From positions 496,001 to 560,000 of the forward strand of contig NZ_BMJP01000001.1 in NCBI RefSeq assembly GCF_014643515.1: DNA of 64,000 nt, in the 5' to 3' direction. Positions 7,781 through 16,394 of this stretch are shown here, piece after piece. The DNA comes from Sphingomonas prati (lineage in GTDB: Bacteria; Pseudomonadota; Alphaproteobacteria; Sphingomonadales; Sphingomonadaceae). Each line of letters opens with the position of its first letter. Within the stretch, counting starts at the first letter, position 1. A program made the translations under genes and the position numbers. Under the pieces are notes generated by a model. The model worked only from the letters and a program-made list of their open reading frames with translations. It was not told where the DNA came from and ran no database searches.

Positions 7781-7971
7781 GTGTAGCAATGACCCTGCTA
7801 CACCTTTGCTACACGTCGACAGTGATCGGCCTAAAACCTACCTCTATAGCTAGAGAGTTGGGGCGGCTAAGCTATTGTCTTCACTGTAGAAAAGGGAGTT
7901 ATAATTCCATTCCAGGCTCGTTTGGAGGGCCTGTAGCAGGCCCCTCTGCTACTCCTGCTACACCTGCTACA
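7265..7971. repeat. Cluster of TGTAGCAG repeats in both orientations
   Basis: Forward copies begin at 7265, 7276, 7288, 7366, 7375 (GGTAGCAG), 7384, 7782 (TGTAGCAA) and 7932. Reverse copies (CTGCTACA or one-base variants) begin at 7795, 7806, 7946, 7955 and 7964. Three copies are exactly 9 nt apart and others 9-12 nt apart. GTGTAGCA/TGCTACAC at 7781-7803 forms an inverted repeat with a 7-nt loop. The cluster spans the 193-aa gene and the 211-nt gap after it (7781-7991), which holds no other gene. It could be an iteron-type replication origin next to the primase and ATPase, or a protein-binding array. Confidence 0.6.
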
Positions 7972-7991
7972 CAGCACAAGGCGACCCGGCC

Positions 7992-8555
7992 ATGACCCCC
8001 GATTGCTACGCCTCCGCCTGGTGCATCCTGCGAACTAGCGGGCCGCGTACCCTCCCCCTCACCCGGTCCCTCGCCGCAGCCGGCATTGAGGCGTGGACGC
8101 CGACGACGACGCGCCTGATCCGCATCCCACGCAGCAGGGCGAAGCGCGAGCGCGACTTTCCGATCATGCCGACCTTCGTGTTCGTGCGTGCCCGACACCT
8201 GGCGGAACTCCGTAGGTGCCTTAGCCTACCGAGTAACCCCCATCCCGCTTTCTCCATTTTCCGGCATACTGGTCGCATCCCGCTAATCGCGGACGGGGAG
8301 ATCGGTAGCGTGCGTGCGATCGAGGAGCAGGGGCAGCAGGAGCGGCAGCGTGCGCGCGATCGCGAGGCCGACGCTACGCGGCGTGCCAAGCGCTACCACG
8401 TTGCCGTTGGGTCGGAAGTGCAGATGCCGGATGGCGGGTTCGCGGGGCTCACCGGCATCGTCGAGGGAGGCGACGGCAAGTTCGCGCTGGTATGCTTCGG
8501 AGGCAAGATGCGAGTTAAAGTTGCCTCTTTCCTCTTGGCGACGAACGAGGTATAG
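7992..8555 (+). CDS. Phage NusG-like transcription antiterminator (187 aa)
   Basis: The N-terminal half resembles the NGN domain of NusG/RfaH: AWCILRTSGPRTLPLTRSLAAAGIEAWTP, then FPIMPTFVFVRARHLAELRR. The C-terminal 55 residues resemble a KOW domain (VGSEVQMPDGGFAGLTGIVEGGDGKFALVCFGG...VKVASFLL). The segment between is a charged helical linker (EEQGQQERQRARDREADATRRAKR). Host NusG is nearly universal, so this is a phage-specific paralogue. Its place after the replication genes and before the late operon suggests it modifies RNA polymerase to read through terminators ahead of the structural genes, a Q-like role. The family call is firm; the late-gene role is inferred. Confidence 0.75.
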   Translation: MTPDCYASAWCILRTSGPRTLPLTRSLAAAGIEAWTPTTTRLIRIPRSRAKRERDFPIMPTFVFVRARHLAELRRCLSLPSNPHPAFSIFRHTGRIPLIADGEIGSVRAIEEQGQQERQRARDREADATRRAKRYHVAVGSEVQMPDGGFAGLTGIVEGGDGKFALVCFGGKMRVKVASFLLATNEV

Positions 8556-8591
8556 GACACCTATCCTGACGTTGTTGTGACGTTGGGCACC

Positions 8592-8680
8592 GCCGCTCAA
8601 GCGGCTGAGTGCGAGCATAGAGCCGGTTGGTCGACTGACCTTACCGCCCTCGCCATCCCCCTGCGGAAGCCACGCTTCCG
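8592..8680. promoter_or_regulatory. Hairpins after the NusG-like gene
   Basis: The 162-nt gap between the NusG-like gene and the convergent 70-aa gene holds two clear hairpins: GCCGC-TCAA-GCGGC (8592-8605) and CGGAAGC-CAC-GCTTCCG (8664-8680). Neither is followed by a T-run, so they are not standard intrinsic terminators. They could be pause or loading elements for the antiterminator. Confidence 0.3.
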
Positions 8681-8717
8681 AGGTTGTCCTACGGATATGC
8701 AGTAGAAGCGATCGGGT

Positions 8718-8930
8718 TTAGCCCGCGCTAGTTGAAGCCCCGGCCGGTGGGCACCGTGCGTCGGCTAGTAGATGGCGCAATGTTTGTCGGAATCCCTTCC
8801 CGGAGAGGTGCTGGCTGACGCCGTCGTAACCTTCCCGCATCAGCGTACGCGAGATGTCATCGACATCTCTGCATTTGCCCAAGCGGGCAATCTGGTAGGC
8901 GCGCTCGATGATGTGTGGCTGGGTGGTCAT
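8718..8930 (-). CDS. Small conserved sphingomonad-type protein (70 aa)
   Basis: Begins MTTQPHIIERAYQIARLGKCRDVDDISRTLMREGYDGV and continues SQHLSGKGFRQTLRHLLADAR. I recognise the pattern (IERAYQIARxG, a short helix, then REGYxxVxxHLxGxxxRxxLR) as a widespread small protein of sphingomonads with a helix-turn-helix-like look and no known function. A TTG at 8966 would add 12 residues; neither start has a good ribosome site. It is transcribed against the late genes, so it is probably an independent accessory gene. Confidence 0.6.
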   Translation of the reverse strand: MTTQPHIIERAYQIARLGKCRDVDDISRTLMREGYDGVSQHLSGKGFRQTLRHLLADARCPPAGASTSAG

Positions 8931-9029
8931 GTGGCGTCCGTAATAGACAGCAATTGATTCGCGCAAATCTAGGCTTGATGACCAAAGACACCGGTATAGG
9001 CAGCGCGATGGTGATCAGCTACGCGGCCA

Positions 9030-9227
9030 TCAGTCCATATTTTTAACGAGGTTGAGTAAGCCTAGTCCGCGCGGCAGCGGCGGCTGGGGAGTTAAGATTC
9101 TATAATCGGGTAGCTTGTCCAGCCGGCCGCGCTCCATGCACGCCACGAATGCACGAAGATGCTTTTCTCGCAGCCGGTCCTCTTCGGTTTCATTTGGGTC
9201 CGGCGGGACAATCTTAACGTGTTCCAT
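9030..9227 (-). CDS. Small hypothetical protein (65 aa)
   Basis: Start chosen at ATG 9227 (MEHVKIVPPDPNETEEDRLREKHLRAFVACMERGR), which has GAGGA 7 nt upstream. The TTG at 9269 has none. It has an acidic N-terminal half and one amphipathic helix. No motif or relative recognised. It lies between the 70-aa gene and the HNH gene, on the strand opposite to the late operon. Confidence 0.5.
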   Translation of the reverse strand: MEHVKIVPPDPNETEEDRLREKHLRAFVACMERGRLDKLPDYRILTPQPPLPRGLGLLNLVKNMD

Positions 9228-9329
9228 GCCCGAGTCCTCGGCGGCAGGATTGGTTACCTCAATCGACAAGAGTTGCCGATTAAAGGTTAATCAAACGCTA
9301 ATGCGAGGGCCGTATGGCCGGAGTACGTT

Positions 9330-9635
9330 ATGGTTGAACGCCTGCGAGGCTCTGCCGGCGTCGCCCAGCGCAGACGCCGATTGGCTCACACCAACGGCCT
9401 GTGTGAGCGCTGCCCCGATCGGGGACGGACCACGCTGGCGGTTGAGGTCGATCACATCGTGCCGCTCGACAAGGGCGGCACGGACGATGACAGCAACACG
9501 CGCAACTTGTGTAAGTCGTGCCACCTCGAGGTCACGGCCGAGCAGTTCGGCCACCGCCCACCGATTGAGGGGCGAGGCATCTCAAGGTCAGGTCGACCGA
9601 CGTCGGCCGACCATCCATGGAACCGCGGTCGCTGA
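9330..9635 (+). CDS. Phage HNH endonuclease (101 aa)
   Basis: CERCPDRGR, then EVDHIVPLDKGGTDDDSNTRNLCKSCH gives the HNH betabeta-alpha-metal nuclease core with two CxxC zinc-knuckle pairs. In HK97-like phages a small HNH protein encoded immediately before the terminase subunits assists cleavage of DNA at cos during packaging (family knowledge); its position here fits exactly. GGAG lies a few bases upstream of the ATG at 9330. Confidence 0.85.
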   Translation: MVERLRGSAGVAQRRRRLAHTNGLCERCPDRGRTTLAVEVDHIVPLDKGGTDDDSNTRNLCKSCHLEVTAEQFGHRPPIEGRGISRSGRPTSADHPWNRGR

Positions 9636-9758
9636 CCTCCACCCCCCTCCAATAAGTCTGGGGGGCCGCTCGGCAGGACACCGACACCGTCCCCCATGCG
9701 CACTGCGAGCAGTTTTTGAGGGGGGAGGGTTTCGGCCCGCGCCGCCGGGAGGGTCGTG
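9636..9758. other. Non-coding gap before the small terminase, candidate cos region
   Basis: The 120-nt stretch between the HNH and small-terminase genes holds no gene. It contains a CCCCCC/GGGGGG inverted pair around 9647-9670 and a GTTTTTGAGGGGGG segment. In HNH-encoding HK97-type phages cos lies next to terS, so this is the natural place to look. No cohesive-end sequence can be identified by eye. Confidence 0.25.
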
Positions 9759-10190
9759 ATGGCCGAGGTTATTGCAATCAACGGCGGCGACGGCGTCCCA
9801 CCCGAACCGAACTGGACGCGTTATTTCGGTCGAAAAGCCGACCGCGAAGCCGCGTCCGAGCACTGGAAGCGGGTCGTCAGCGAGATGCGCGGCGCGGAAA
9901 AGCTGGCAGTCGCCAACACTCACGCGATCCAGCGACTGGTCGTTGCTTACGTCACGTACGACATCTCCGCGAAGGCAGTGCTGAAGCTCGGCCCGGTGGT
10001 GCCCGCACCGCGGACCAAGGTTCTGACGTACAATCCGTGGTGGACGACGATGTCGAACGCGGCAAGCCAGGCGCAGGCGCTCGAAAAGGAACTGTGCATC
10101 TCGCCACGTGAGCGCGGGGCCGGCGCCAAGGTCGTGAAGGCCGCGCGCCGCACGACCGGCGCCGATCGGTATCTAAAACCGCGTGGCTAA
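9759..10190 (+). CDS. terS: Terminase small subunit, P27 family (143 aa)
   Basis: MAEVIAINGGDGVPPEPNWTRYFGRKADREAASEHWKRVV, with the later pattern TYNPWWTTMSNAASQAQALEKELCISPRERG, fits the P27-type small terminase that recognises the phage packaging site and hands DNA to the large subunit. ATG 9759 is preferred over GTG 9756 because GGGAGGG lies five bases upstream. The stop overlaps the large-subunit GTG by 8 nt, so the two subunits are co-translated. Confidence 0.85.
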   Translation: MAEVIAINGGDGVPPEPNWTRYFGRKADREAASEHWKRVVSEMRGAEKLAVANTHAIQRLVVAYVTYDISAKAVLKLGPVVPAPRTKVLTYNPWWTTMSNAASQAQALEKELCISPRERGAGAKVVKAARRTTGADRYLKPRG

Positions 10191-11997
10191 CCGATTCCTC
10201 GCCGAACCCGATCCCACCACGGCGTGGGCAAAGGCCGCGCTCGAGGGCAAGCTGTTCACCGCCGGCGAACTGGTCAAGCATGCAGCCGAGCGTCACCTGC
10301 GCGATATCCGCGATGGCGAGCGTCGCGGCATATACTGGCGGCCGGAGGAGGCGGCGCACGCGCTGGAGTTCCTGCCGTCAGTCTTCCAGGTGACGGACGG
10401 CCCATCTGCCGGCCGGCCATTCTATCCGCTGGAGTGGCACACGTTCGTTGTCGGCTCGCTGTTCGGCTGGCGCAATGACGCCAACCGGTGGCGTTTTCGG
10501 ACTGGGTGGCTCGAGACGGGCAAGGGGCAGGCCAAGTCCCCGTTGATGGGCGCGATCGGCGTCTACATCATGGGCTGGTGCGACATCGCGCGCGCGCAGT
10601 GCTACGCGATCGGCGAGGACAAGAAGACCGCGAACGTCCTTTTTCGTGACGCCGCGGCCATGTGCCGCGCCACCATCCCGGACCATGACGAGGGAGAAAG
10701 CCTCGAGGCACTGGGCGAGGTCGTTATCCGCGGCGAGCTCGAGAATGCCTGGAAGATCGAACACCCGGACAGCGGCTCGTTTTTCATGCCGATCGCCAGT
10801 GGCGAGAGCAAGTCGGGGCCCCGGCCCAACTTCGTTGCCGGCGACGAGATCCATGAGCTGACCGACGAGAACGTCTTGCAGACGTGGAAACGCGGGATCG
10901 ACAAGGTCGCGGGCAACGCCTTGATGCTGTTGGGCACCAACACGCCGGCGACATCTCAGCACGTCGGCACCGCTTGGTCGGAAATGTATCAAGCGATCGC
11001 CAAGGGCGAGGCGCGAGACGACAGCGCATTTGCGTTCGTTGCCCGGGTCGACAAGGCGGACCGGGAGACTGTGTTCGAGAACGAGAAGTGCTGGCAGAAA
11101 TCCCTGCCCGCGCTCGGCGAAACCTTTCCGATTACGAACATCCGCGAGACGGTAGCCTCCGCCCTGTTGCGACCGTCGACGAAGTCGAGCGTCAAGCGGC
11201 TGTATTTCGGGATCGACACCGCCTCGGCCGACTTCTGGATCGACGAGGAAAAGTGGTCCGCGGTGCAGGGCCCAGTCGACGAGAAGGTGATGCGCAACCG
11301 GTTCTGCCGGCTGGCGCTCGATCTGTCGCAGAAGAACGACCTTACCGCGCTGTCGGCCGCCTGGGAGCCAATCGGCGACGAACCAATCGCCGTAAAGAGC
11401 TGGTACTGGACGACGAAAGACGGGCTACGCGAGCGTGCCGACAACGACAAAGCTCCGTATATCGACTGGGTCGAGGATGGCTACCTGGTCGCTACCCCGG
11501 GCTCGACGATCGACTACACCTTCGTGGCCATGCAGGTTGCAAAGCTGATGGCCGAACAGAATGTCCAGGAGCTGGTGGTCGACCCAGCCTTCATTTCCGG
11601 TTTCATGGACGCGTGCGCTGAAGTCGGACTTGAGGTCTGGCTTTACGGCGGTCCTGACAAACCCATTGGACGCGGTCTGAAGATCGTTGCGCATGCCCAG
11701 GGCAAGCGGGTCATGTTCGAAGACCGGCAGCTGTGCATGCCGCATTCGATCACGCGGACTGAGGACGCCATCCTCGACCAGCGGATCCTGATCGACAACT
11801 CACCAGTGACCTACAGCTGCGCGGCGAACGCCGCGATCGACGTCGACGGCCAGGGCAACCGCGCCTTCGACAAGAAGCGATCACGGGGCCGGATCGACGG
11901 CATGGTCACAACGGCGATGGCCGTTGGCGCCGCGACCGCCAGCGTGAAGCCGAAAAAGAAATCGGTCTACGAATCGCGCGGGGTGCGCAGGGTATGA
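10183..11997 (+). CDS. terL: Terminase large subunit (604 aa)
   Basis: Terminase_1-type packaging motor. The N-terminal ATPase has a Walker A-like TGKGQAKS (residues 112-119) and Walker B NFVAGDEIHEL (about 215-225). The C-terminal RNase H-like nuclease starts at RLALDLSQKNDLTALSAAW, with further acidic positions in VVDPAFISGFMDACAE and GRIDGMVTTAMA. It cuts concatemeric DNA and drives it into the prohead through the portal. Length and motif order match HK97-like large terminases. GTG start at 10183 inside the end of terS. Confidence 0.92.
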   Translation: MANRFLAEPDPTTAWAKAALEGKLFTAGELVKHAAERHLRDIRDGERRGIYWRPEEAAHALEFLPSVFQVTDGPSAGRPFYPLEWHTFVVGSLFGWRNDANRWRFRTGWLETGKGQAKSPLMGAIGVYIMGWCDIARAQCYAIGEDKKTANVLFRDAAAMCRATIPDHDEGESLEALGEVVIRGELENAWKIEHPDSGSFFMPIASGESKSGPRPNFVAGDEIHELTDENVLQTWKRGIDKVAGNALMLLGTNTPATSQHVGTAWSEMYQAIAKGEARDDSAFAFVARVDKADRETVFENEKCWQKSLPALGETFPITNIRETVASALLRPSTKSSVKRLYFGIDTASADFWIDEEKWSAVQGPVDEKVMRNRFCRLALDLSQKNDLTALSAAWEPIGDEPIAVKSWYWTTKDGLRERADNDKAPYIDWVEDGYLVATPGSTIDYTFVAMQVAKLMAEQNVQELVVDPAFISGFMDACAEVGLEVWLYGGPDKPIGRGLKIVAHAQGKRVMFEDRQLCMPHSITRTEDAILDQRILIDNSPVTYSCAANAAIDVDGQGNRAFDKKRSRGRIDGMVTTAMAVGAATASVKPKKKSVYESRGVRRV

Positions 11998-12012
11998 GGG
12001 GGGTGATTGCGT

Positions 12013-13315
12013 ATGTCGCCTGACGCATACCGAGCAGCTGCTGCGTTCCGACGTTCAACCGCACGCGGGGCTGAGATCGCCGGTGGCCGGCGCGGGCCGC
12101 CAATCGCCGCCTACCAGGCGCACAGCCTAACCGACGGTGATGATCCCGCCCTTGCATCGTTCATTCGCGGCGGGCGTGAGGGCCTTGCCGGCGTCGCTGT
12201 CAGCGACCGCATGGCAATGCGTAACTCGGTCTTTTTCCGGGCAACGTCGCTCATTGCAGGATCGATGGGCATGCTGCCCCTTTCGCTCTTTCGCCGGGCG
12301 CCGGACGGCACCACGTCGAAGGCGACCGACCACCGGTTGTACCAGACGCTGAAGCTCGACCCGAACGGGTTCCAGTCGCCGTCAGAGTTCAAGAGCTACA
12401 TGCAGCTGGCGGCAGTGCTCGACGGGAACGCCTTTGCGCAGGTCGTGCGGCTGAACGGCGAGGTGCAGGCGCTGGTGCCGTACGACCGCGGAACAGTGAC
12501 GAAGGAGCGCCGGGGCGCGACGCTCCGATTCAAGCATACGCCGAAGTCCGGTGGAACGACGTACCTCGACCCCCAGGACGTCTTCCACTTCCGCGCGCCG
12601 GTTTCGCTCGATGGACTGAACGGGCTTGGCCTTCTGAACGTCGCGGCCGACACGATCGGGCTGGCCCACTTGGCCGATCGCGCGATGTCGAAGCTCCTGC
12701 GTAGCGGCGTGATGGCCGGCGGCGCACTGCAGGCGAAAGAGGCCCTGTCCGACGATGCCTATGCCCGGCTCAAGGCGGACATGCGGGAACAGTATTCCGG
12801 CGCGGACAACGCCGGCGAGTGGATGGTCCTGGAAGAAGGGCTCGAAGCAAAACCGTTCTCCGGATCAGCTCGAGACACACAGTTTGTCGAACTGATGAAG
12901 CGCCAGGCCGAGGAAGGATCGCGCTTCACCGGCGTCCCCCCGCCCCCTGCTCATGTTCGACGAGACGGCTTGGGGCAGCGGCATCGAGCAGCTCGGCCTC
13001 TACTTCGTCGTCTACTGCCTCTTGCCGTGGTTCGTGATCTGGGAAGAGGCCGTGTGGCGGCTGCTGTCGGTCAGCGAGAAACGCGCCCGCAACGGCACCA
13101 TGCTTTACGCCAAGTTCAACGAGCGCGCGCTGCTGCGCGGCTCGATGAAGGATCAGGCCGAGGTGATGGCACGCGCGCTGGGCTCCGGCGGCGGGCTTCC
13201 CTGGGTCACGCAGAACGAAGCGCGTGAGTCCTTCGACACAAACCCCAAGCCCGGGGGCGACCACCTCCCCCGCCCCGGCACCAGCGCCGCAACGATAGTC
13301 GAGGACGAGACATGA
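12013..13315 (+). CDS. Portal protein, HK97 type, interrupted by a one-base frameshift
   Basis: The N-terminal 310 residues read as a phage portal: SLIAGSMGMLPLSLFRR, HRLYQTLKLDPNGFQSPSEFKSYMQLAAVLDGNAFAQV, YLDPQDVFHFRAP. At a run of six C (12936-12941) the frame derails just after RFTGVP. Dropping one C restores RPLLMFDETAWGSGIEQLGLYFVVYCLLPW, which continues to 13315 and ends in an ATGA overlap with the protease gene, as expected. The repaired protein would be about 433 residues, normal for the family. ATG 12013 follows a GA-G6 ribosome site. Cause: sequencing error, true mutation or, less likely, +1 recoding. Confidence 0.85.
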
Positions 13316-14175
13316 TCTATACCCGTCTCCGGGCCGTGATGGCCGCCCAGCGCCCGCCCGAGATCGGCAACATCGGCTCCGGTTCGGACTGGAGGTTCGA
13401 GACCCGCGCCCTGGCCGCGGACTTCGAGAAGGTCGAGGTGACCGCGCTGGCGTCCGACCGTCCGACGATCTCGATCTTCGGTTACATCGGCGACGACGGC
13501 GATGGCGGCGGCATCTCGACCAGCCGTATCGCCGGCGCGCTGCGCTCGGTGGCAGGCAAGCCGATCACCGTCGAGATCAACTCGCCGGGCGGCAATTATT
13601 TCGAGGGCGTCGCGGCTTACAACCTGCTGCGCCGACACGATGCACCGGTCCGTGTCGAAGTGGTGGGCATAGCCGCGTCGGCGGCCTCCGTCATCGCGAT
13701 GGCTGGCGACGAGATCGCGATCGCCGCGAACGCCGAGATCATGATTCACGAGGCGCGCGGGCTGTTTCTTGGCACGAAATCCGAGATGCGTGACGCCTGG
13801 GAGACGCTCGCGCACGTCGATACCGCGATGTGCGAGACCTACGCGGCGCGGTCCGGCCGCCCGGTCGCGGAGTTCGAGGCGCTGATCGCAGGTAAGGATG
13901 TCTATTTCCGCGGACAGGAGGCGATCGACGCCGGCCTCGCGGATGTGCTGATGGAGCGGCAGGCCGAGATGCCGGTCTATGCCAAGGCCACCAAGTTTCC
14001 GAGCGACAAGGAGTCGCTCGACACGTTTCTCGCGAAACTGGACATGCCGCGATCCGAGCGGCGCGACCTGTATCGCGCGATGGGCACGCGAAACGCTGCC
14101 GACCCTGCCACGCCCCGCGCTGGTGATGAACCGGAGGCCGATCTCTCGCGCCTCTTTGCTGCCCTAACCGTCTGA
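13312..14175 (+). CDS. Prohead maturation protease, ClpP/S14 type (287 aa)
   Basis: ClpP-like fold with catalytic Ser123 in GIAASAASV, His146 in IMIHEARG and a probable Asp near KDVYFRGQEAIDAGLAD. The NSPGGNYFEGVAAYNLL loop and the FGYIGDDGDGGG entry are typical of phage S14 head proteases. It cleaves the N-terminal delta domain of the capsid protein during head maturation. The start overlaps the portal stop (ATGA). The ~80-residue Arg/Asp-rich C-terminal extension is usual for this class and may act as scaffold. Confidence 0.9.
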   Translation: MIYTRLRAVMAAQRPPEIGNIGSGSDWRFETRALAADFEKVEVTALASDRPTISIFGYIGDDGDGGGISTSRIAGALRSVAGKPITVEINSPGGNYFEGVAAYNLLRRHDAPVRVEVVGIAASAASVIAMAGDEIAIAANAEIMIHEARGLFLGTKSEMRDAWETLAHVDTAMCETYAARSGRPVAEFEALIAGKDVYFRGQEAIDAGLADVLMERQAEMPVYAKATKFPSDKESLDTFLAKLDMPRSERRDLYRAMGTRNAADPATPRAGDEPEADLSRLFAALTV

Positions 14176-14185
14176 AGGAACAGAC

Positions 14186-15442
14186 ATGAACATGATGACC
14201 AACCTGCGCGGCACCCCCGCGGCGGGCGGGGGCCTCATCGCCGTGCGCGCGGAAGCCCAGCCCAAGAAGCCCGACAGCATCGAAGCCCTCGGTGTCGCAT
14301 TCGAGGCGTTCAAGAAGACGCACACCGACCAGCTCGAAGAGATCAAGGCGGGTAAGACCGACGTCGTTACGTCGGAGAAGCTTTCGAAGATCGAGGGCGA
14401 GCTGGACAAGCTCCAGGCCGCGATCGAGAGCGTCAACCTGAAGGCCGCCGTCGGCAATGATAACGGTGAGAAGATCCGCGACCCGGAATATACCGGCCAG
14501 TTCCAGGCCTACTTCAAGGGCGGCGCGCCGACCGCGAAGCTGGAAGAACTGCGCGCCGCGGCAACGAAAACCGACGGCGAAGGCGGCTATCTGGCGCCGA
14601 TCGAGTGGGATCGCTCGATCAGCAAGCGCCAGAAGGTGATCTCCCCGATGCGCCAGAATAGCTCGGTCATCACGATCAGCGGTGCGGGCTTCAAAAAAGT
14701 CTATTCCGACGGCGTGGTCGGCAGCGGCTGGGTCGGCGAAACCGCCGCCCGCCCGCAGACCGTCACCCCCGGCCTCACCTCGCTCGGCTTCACGATGGGT
14801 GAGCTCTATGCCAACCCAGCGGCGTCGCAGGGACTGATCGACGATGCCGAGATCGACATCGAGGCATGGCTCGCTGACGAGGTGTCGGGCGAGTTCGACA
14901 AGCAGGAAGGGATCGCCTTCCTGTCGGGTGATGGGTCCAACAAGCCGGACGGCGTGCTGACCTACGTGACGGGCGGCAGCAATGCGGCCAAGCATCCGTA
15001 CGGCGCGATCCTCGCGCTCAACTCGGGTGACGCCACGAAGGTCACCAGCGACGCGCTGTTCGATCTGCAGGCAAGCCTGGAAGCCGAGTTCCTCGCGAAC
15101 GCCAAGTTCTACATGAACCGCGGTTCGCAGGCGGCCTTTCGCAAGCTGAAGACGGCAGACGGTAGCTACCTCTGGCAGCCCAGCCTTGCGCTTGGCGTGC
15201 CGCCGACCCTCGCGGGTGAGCCGGTCGTTGATATGCCCGGCATGCCCGGCGTTGCGGCCGGCAACGTCGCGGCGCTCTACGGCGACATGGTCGAGACCTA
15301 TCAGGTCATCGACCGCACCGGCGTCCGCGTCCTTCGCGACCCGTACACCGCCAAGCCCTTCGTGCTGTTCTACACGACCAAGCGGGTCGGTGGCGGCGTG
15401 AAGAACCCGACAGCCATGCGCGCGCTGCGCATCGCTGCCTGA
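14186..15442 (+). CDS. Major capsid protein, HK97 fold (418 aa)
   Basis: N-terminal residues about 25-95 are a charged coiled-coil delta domain (AFEAFKKTHTDQLEEIKAGK; LSKIEGELDKLQAAIESVN) that serves as built-in scaffold and is normally removed by the protease. The HK97 fold starts near KTDGEGGYLAPIEWDRSI and continues through VGETAARPQT, ELYANPAASQGLIDDAEIDIEAWLADEV and FLSGDGSNKPDGVLTY to the C-terminal VRVLRDPYTAKPFVLFYTTKRVGGGV. Length fits the family. A ribosome site (AAGGA) lies just upstream. Confidence 0.93.
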   Translation: MNMMTNLRGTPAAGGGLIAVRAEAQPKKPDSIEALGVAFEAFKKTHTDQLEEIKAGKTDVVTSEKLSKIEGELDKLQAAIESVNLKAAVGNDNGEKIRDPEYTGQFQAYFKGGAPTAKLEELRAAATKTDGEGGYLAPIEWDRSISKRQKVISPMRQNSSVITISGAGFKKVYSDGVVGSGWVGETAARPQTVTPGLTSLGFTMGELYANPAASQGLIDDAEIDIEAWLADEVSGEFDKQEGIAFLSGDGSNKPDGVLTYVTGGSNAAKHPYGAILALNSGDATKVTSDALFDLQASLEAEFLANAKFYMNRGSQAAFRKLKTADGSYLWQPSLALGVPPTLAGEPVVDMPGMPGVAAGNVAALYGDMVETYQVIDRTGVRVLRDPYTAKPFVLFYTTKRVGGGVKNPTAMRALRIAA

Positions 15443-15492
15443 TACACCGGGGCCGGCTAGGACGCCGGCCCCTTCCCCCCGGAGAAATTATC

Positions 15493-15789
15493 ATGGCCAG
15501 CACCAAAGCCACGGTCGACACGACCGACATCGCTCCCTCTGGCGTTCCTGGCGTGTCCGATACGACCGGCATGACCGAGGACAATCTGACGCCTGCCACC
15601 GATGTCGCGGCGAGCGGCGCCTTCATCGAACCCGAGATCGTCGCGCGCATCGATGTCGATCATCCAGCCGTCGACAACAACCCGCGCAAGGGTCAGCCCC
15701 GCATCGCGAACCAGATCGACTTTAACGATCCGATCCTCGGCAGCGAAGACGCGGTCGCGAAGAACCTCAAGGATCAGGCGGAAGCCTGA
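15493..15789 (+). CDS. Hypothetical head-region protein (98 aa)
   Basis: Small Asp/Thr-rich protein between the capsid and connector genes (MASTKATVDTTDIAPSGVPGVSDTTGMTEDN ...). GGAG lies 8 nt upstream. Position suggests a head decoration, spacer or assembly factor, but there is no motif and I do not recognise it. The low-complexity N terminus may be flexible; the second half (NPRKGQPRIANQIDFNDPILGSEDAVAKNL) looks more ordered. Confidence 0.6.
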   Translation: MASTKATVDTTDIAPSGVPGVSDTTGMTEDNLTPATDVAASGAFIEPEIVARIDVDHPAVDNNPRKGQPRIANQIDFNDPILGSEDAVAKNLKDQAEA

Positions 15790-15854
15790 CCGACGTTCGG
15801 GGCGGGTTGTTCCCCCTGGCCCGCCCCGGGCAACCCAGCGATGCGAGGTGACCT

Positions 15855-16394
15855 ATGCCCGAGCCCGTCTCGCTGGAACTTGCGAAACTGCAGCTGCGCC
15901 TCGGCGGCACGGCCGAGAATGCCCTGATCGAGCAGTCGATCACTGCGGCCCGCGAATGGGTCGAGAAATACACCGGTCACCTGTTGGTGCGCCGTGAAGT
16001 CGTCGAGGTTGTCGGCCCGCTCCGGAGCACGGTGAACCTGTCCGCCTGGCCGGACGTCGACGTGACGAAGGTCGAATATCTCGCCGGCGGTGCGATGGTC
16101 TCGCTGGATGCCGCGGATTACCGCGTCGCCCCGATCCAGCGCCCGGCGCAGCTCGCCCTGGTCGCTCCGTCCGGATGGTCCGGTTCGGGCGCGCGCGCAG
16201 CCGCCGCTGCATCGTCGCCCGTCATCACCGTGACGATGCAGGCCGGATACGCCGACGGTGCAGCCCCGGCCGCGCTGGTGCGCGTCATGCTCGTCCTGAT
16301 CGCAGCCATGTACGACGGCCGTGGCAGCCTGTCCGACGCCGCGATCGCGTCCGCAACCGGGCTATGCCGCCCCTACAAGCTGTGGAGGGTCTGA
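15855..16394 (+). CDS. Head-tail connector, gp6-like (179 aa)
   Basis: Starts MPEPVSLELAKLQLRLGGTAENALIEQSITAAREWVEKYTGHLL, the typical opening of HK97 gp6-like adaptor proteins: short helices that dock under the portal, then a beta-rich insert (VTKVEYLAGGAMVSLDAADYRV) and a final helical hairpin (VRVMLVLIAAMYDGRG). It forms the ring between the portal and the head-closure protein. The stop shares one base with the next start (TGATG). Confidence 0.85.
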   Translation: MPEPVSLELAKLQLRLGGTAENALIEQSITAAREWVEKYTGHLLVRREVVEVVGPLRSTVNLSAWPDVDVTKVEYLAGGAMVSLDAADYRVAPIQRPAQLALVAPSGWSGSGARAAAAASSPVITVTMQAGYADGAAPAALVRVMLVLIAAMYDGRGSLSDAAIASATGLCRPYKLWRV

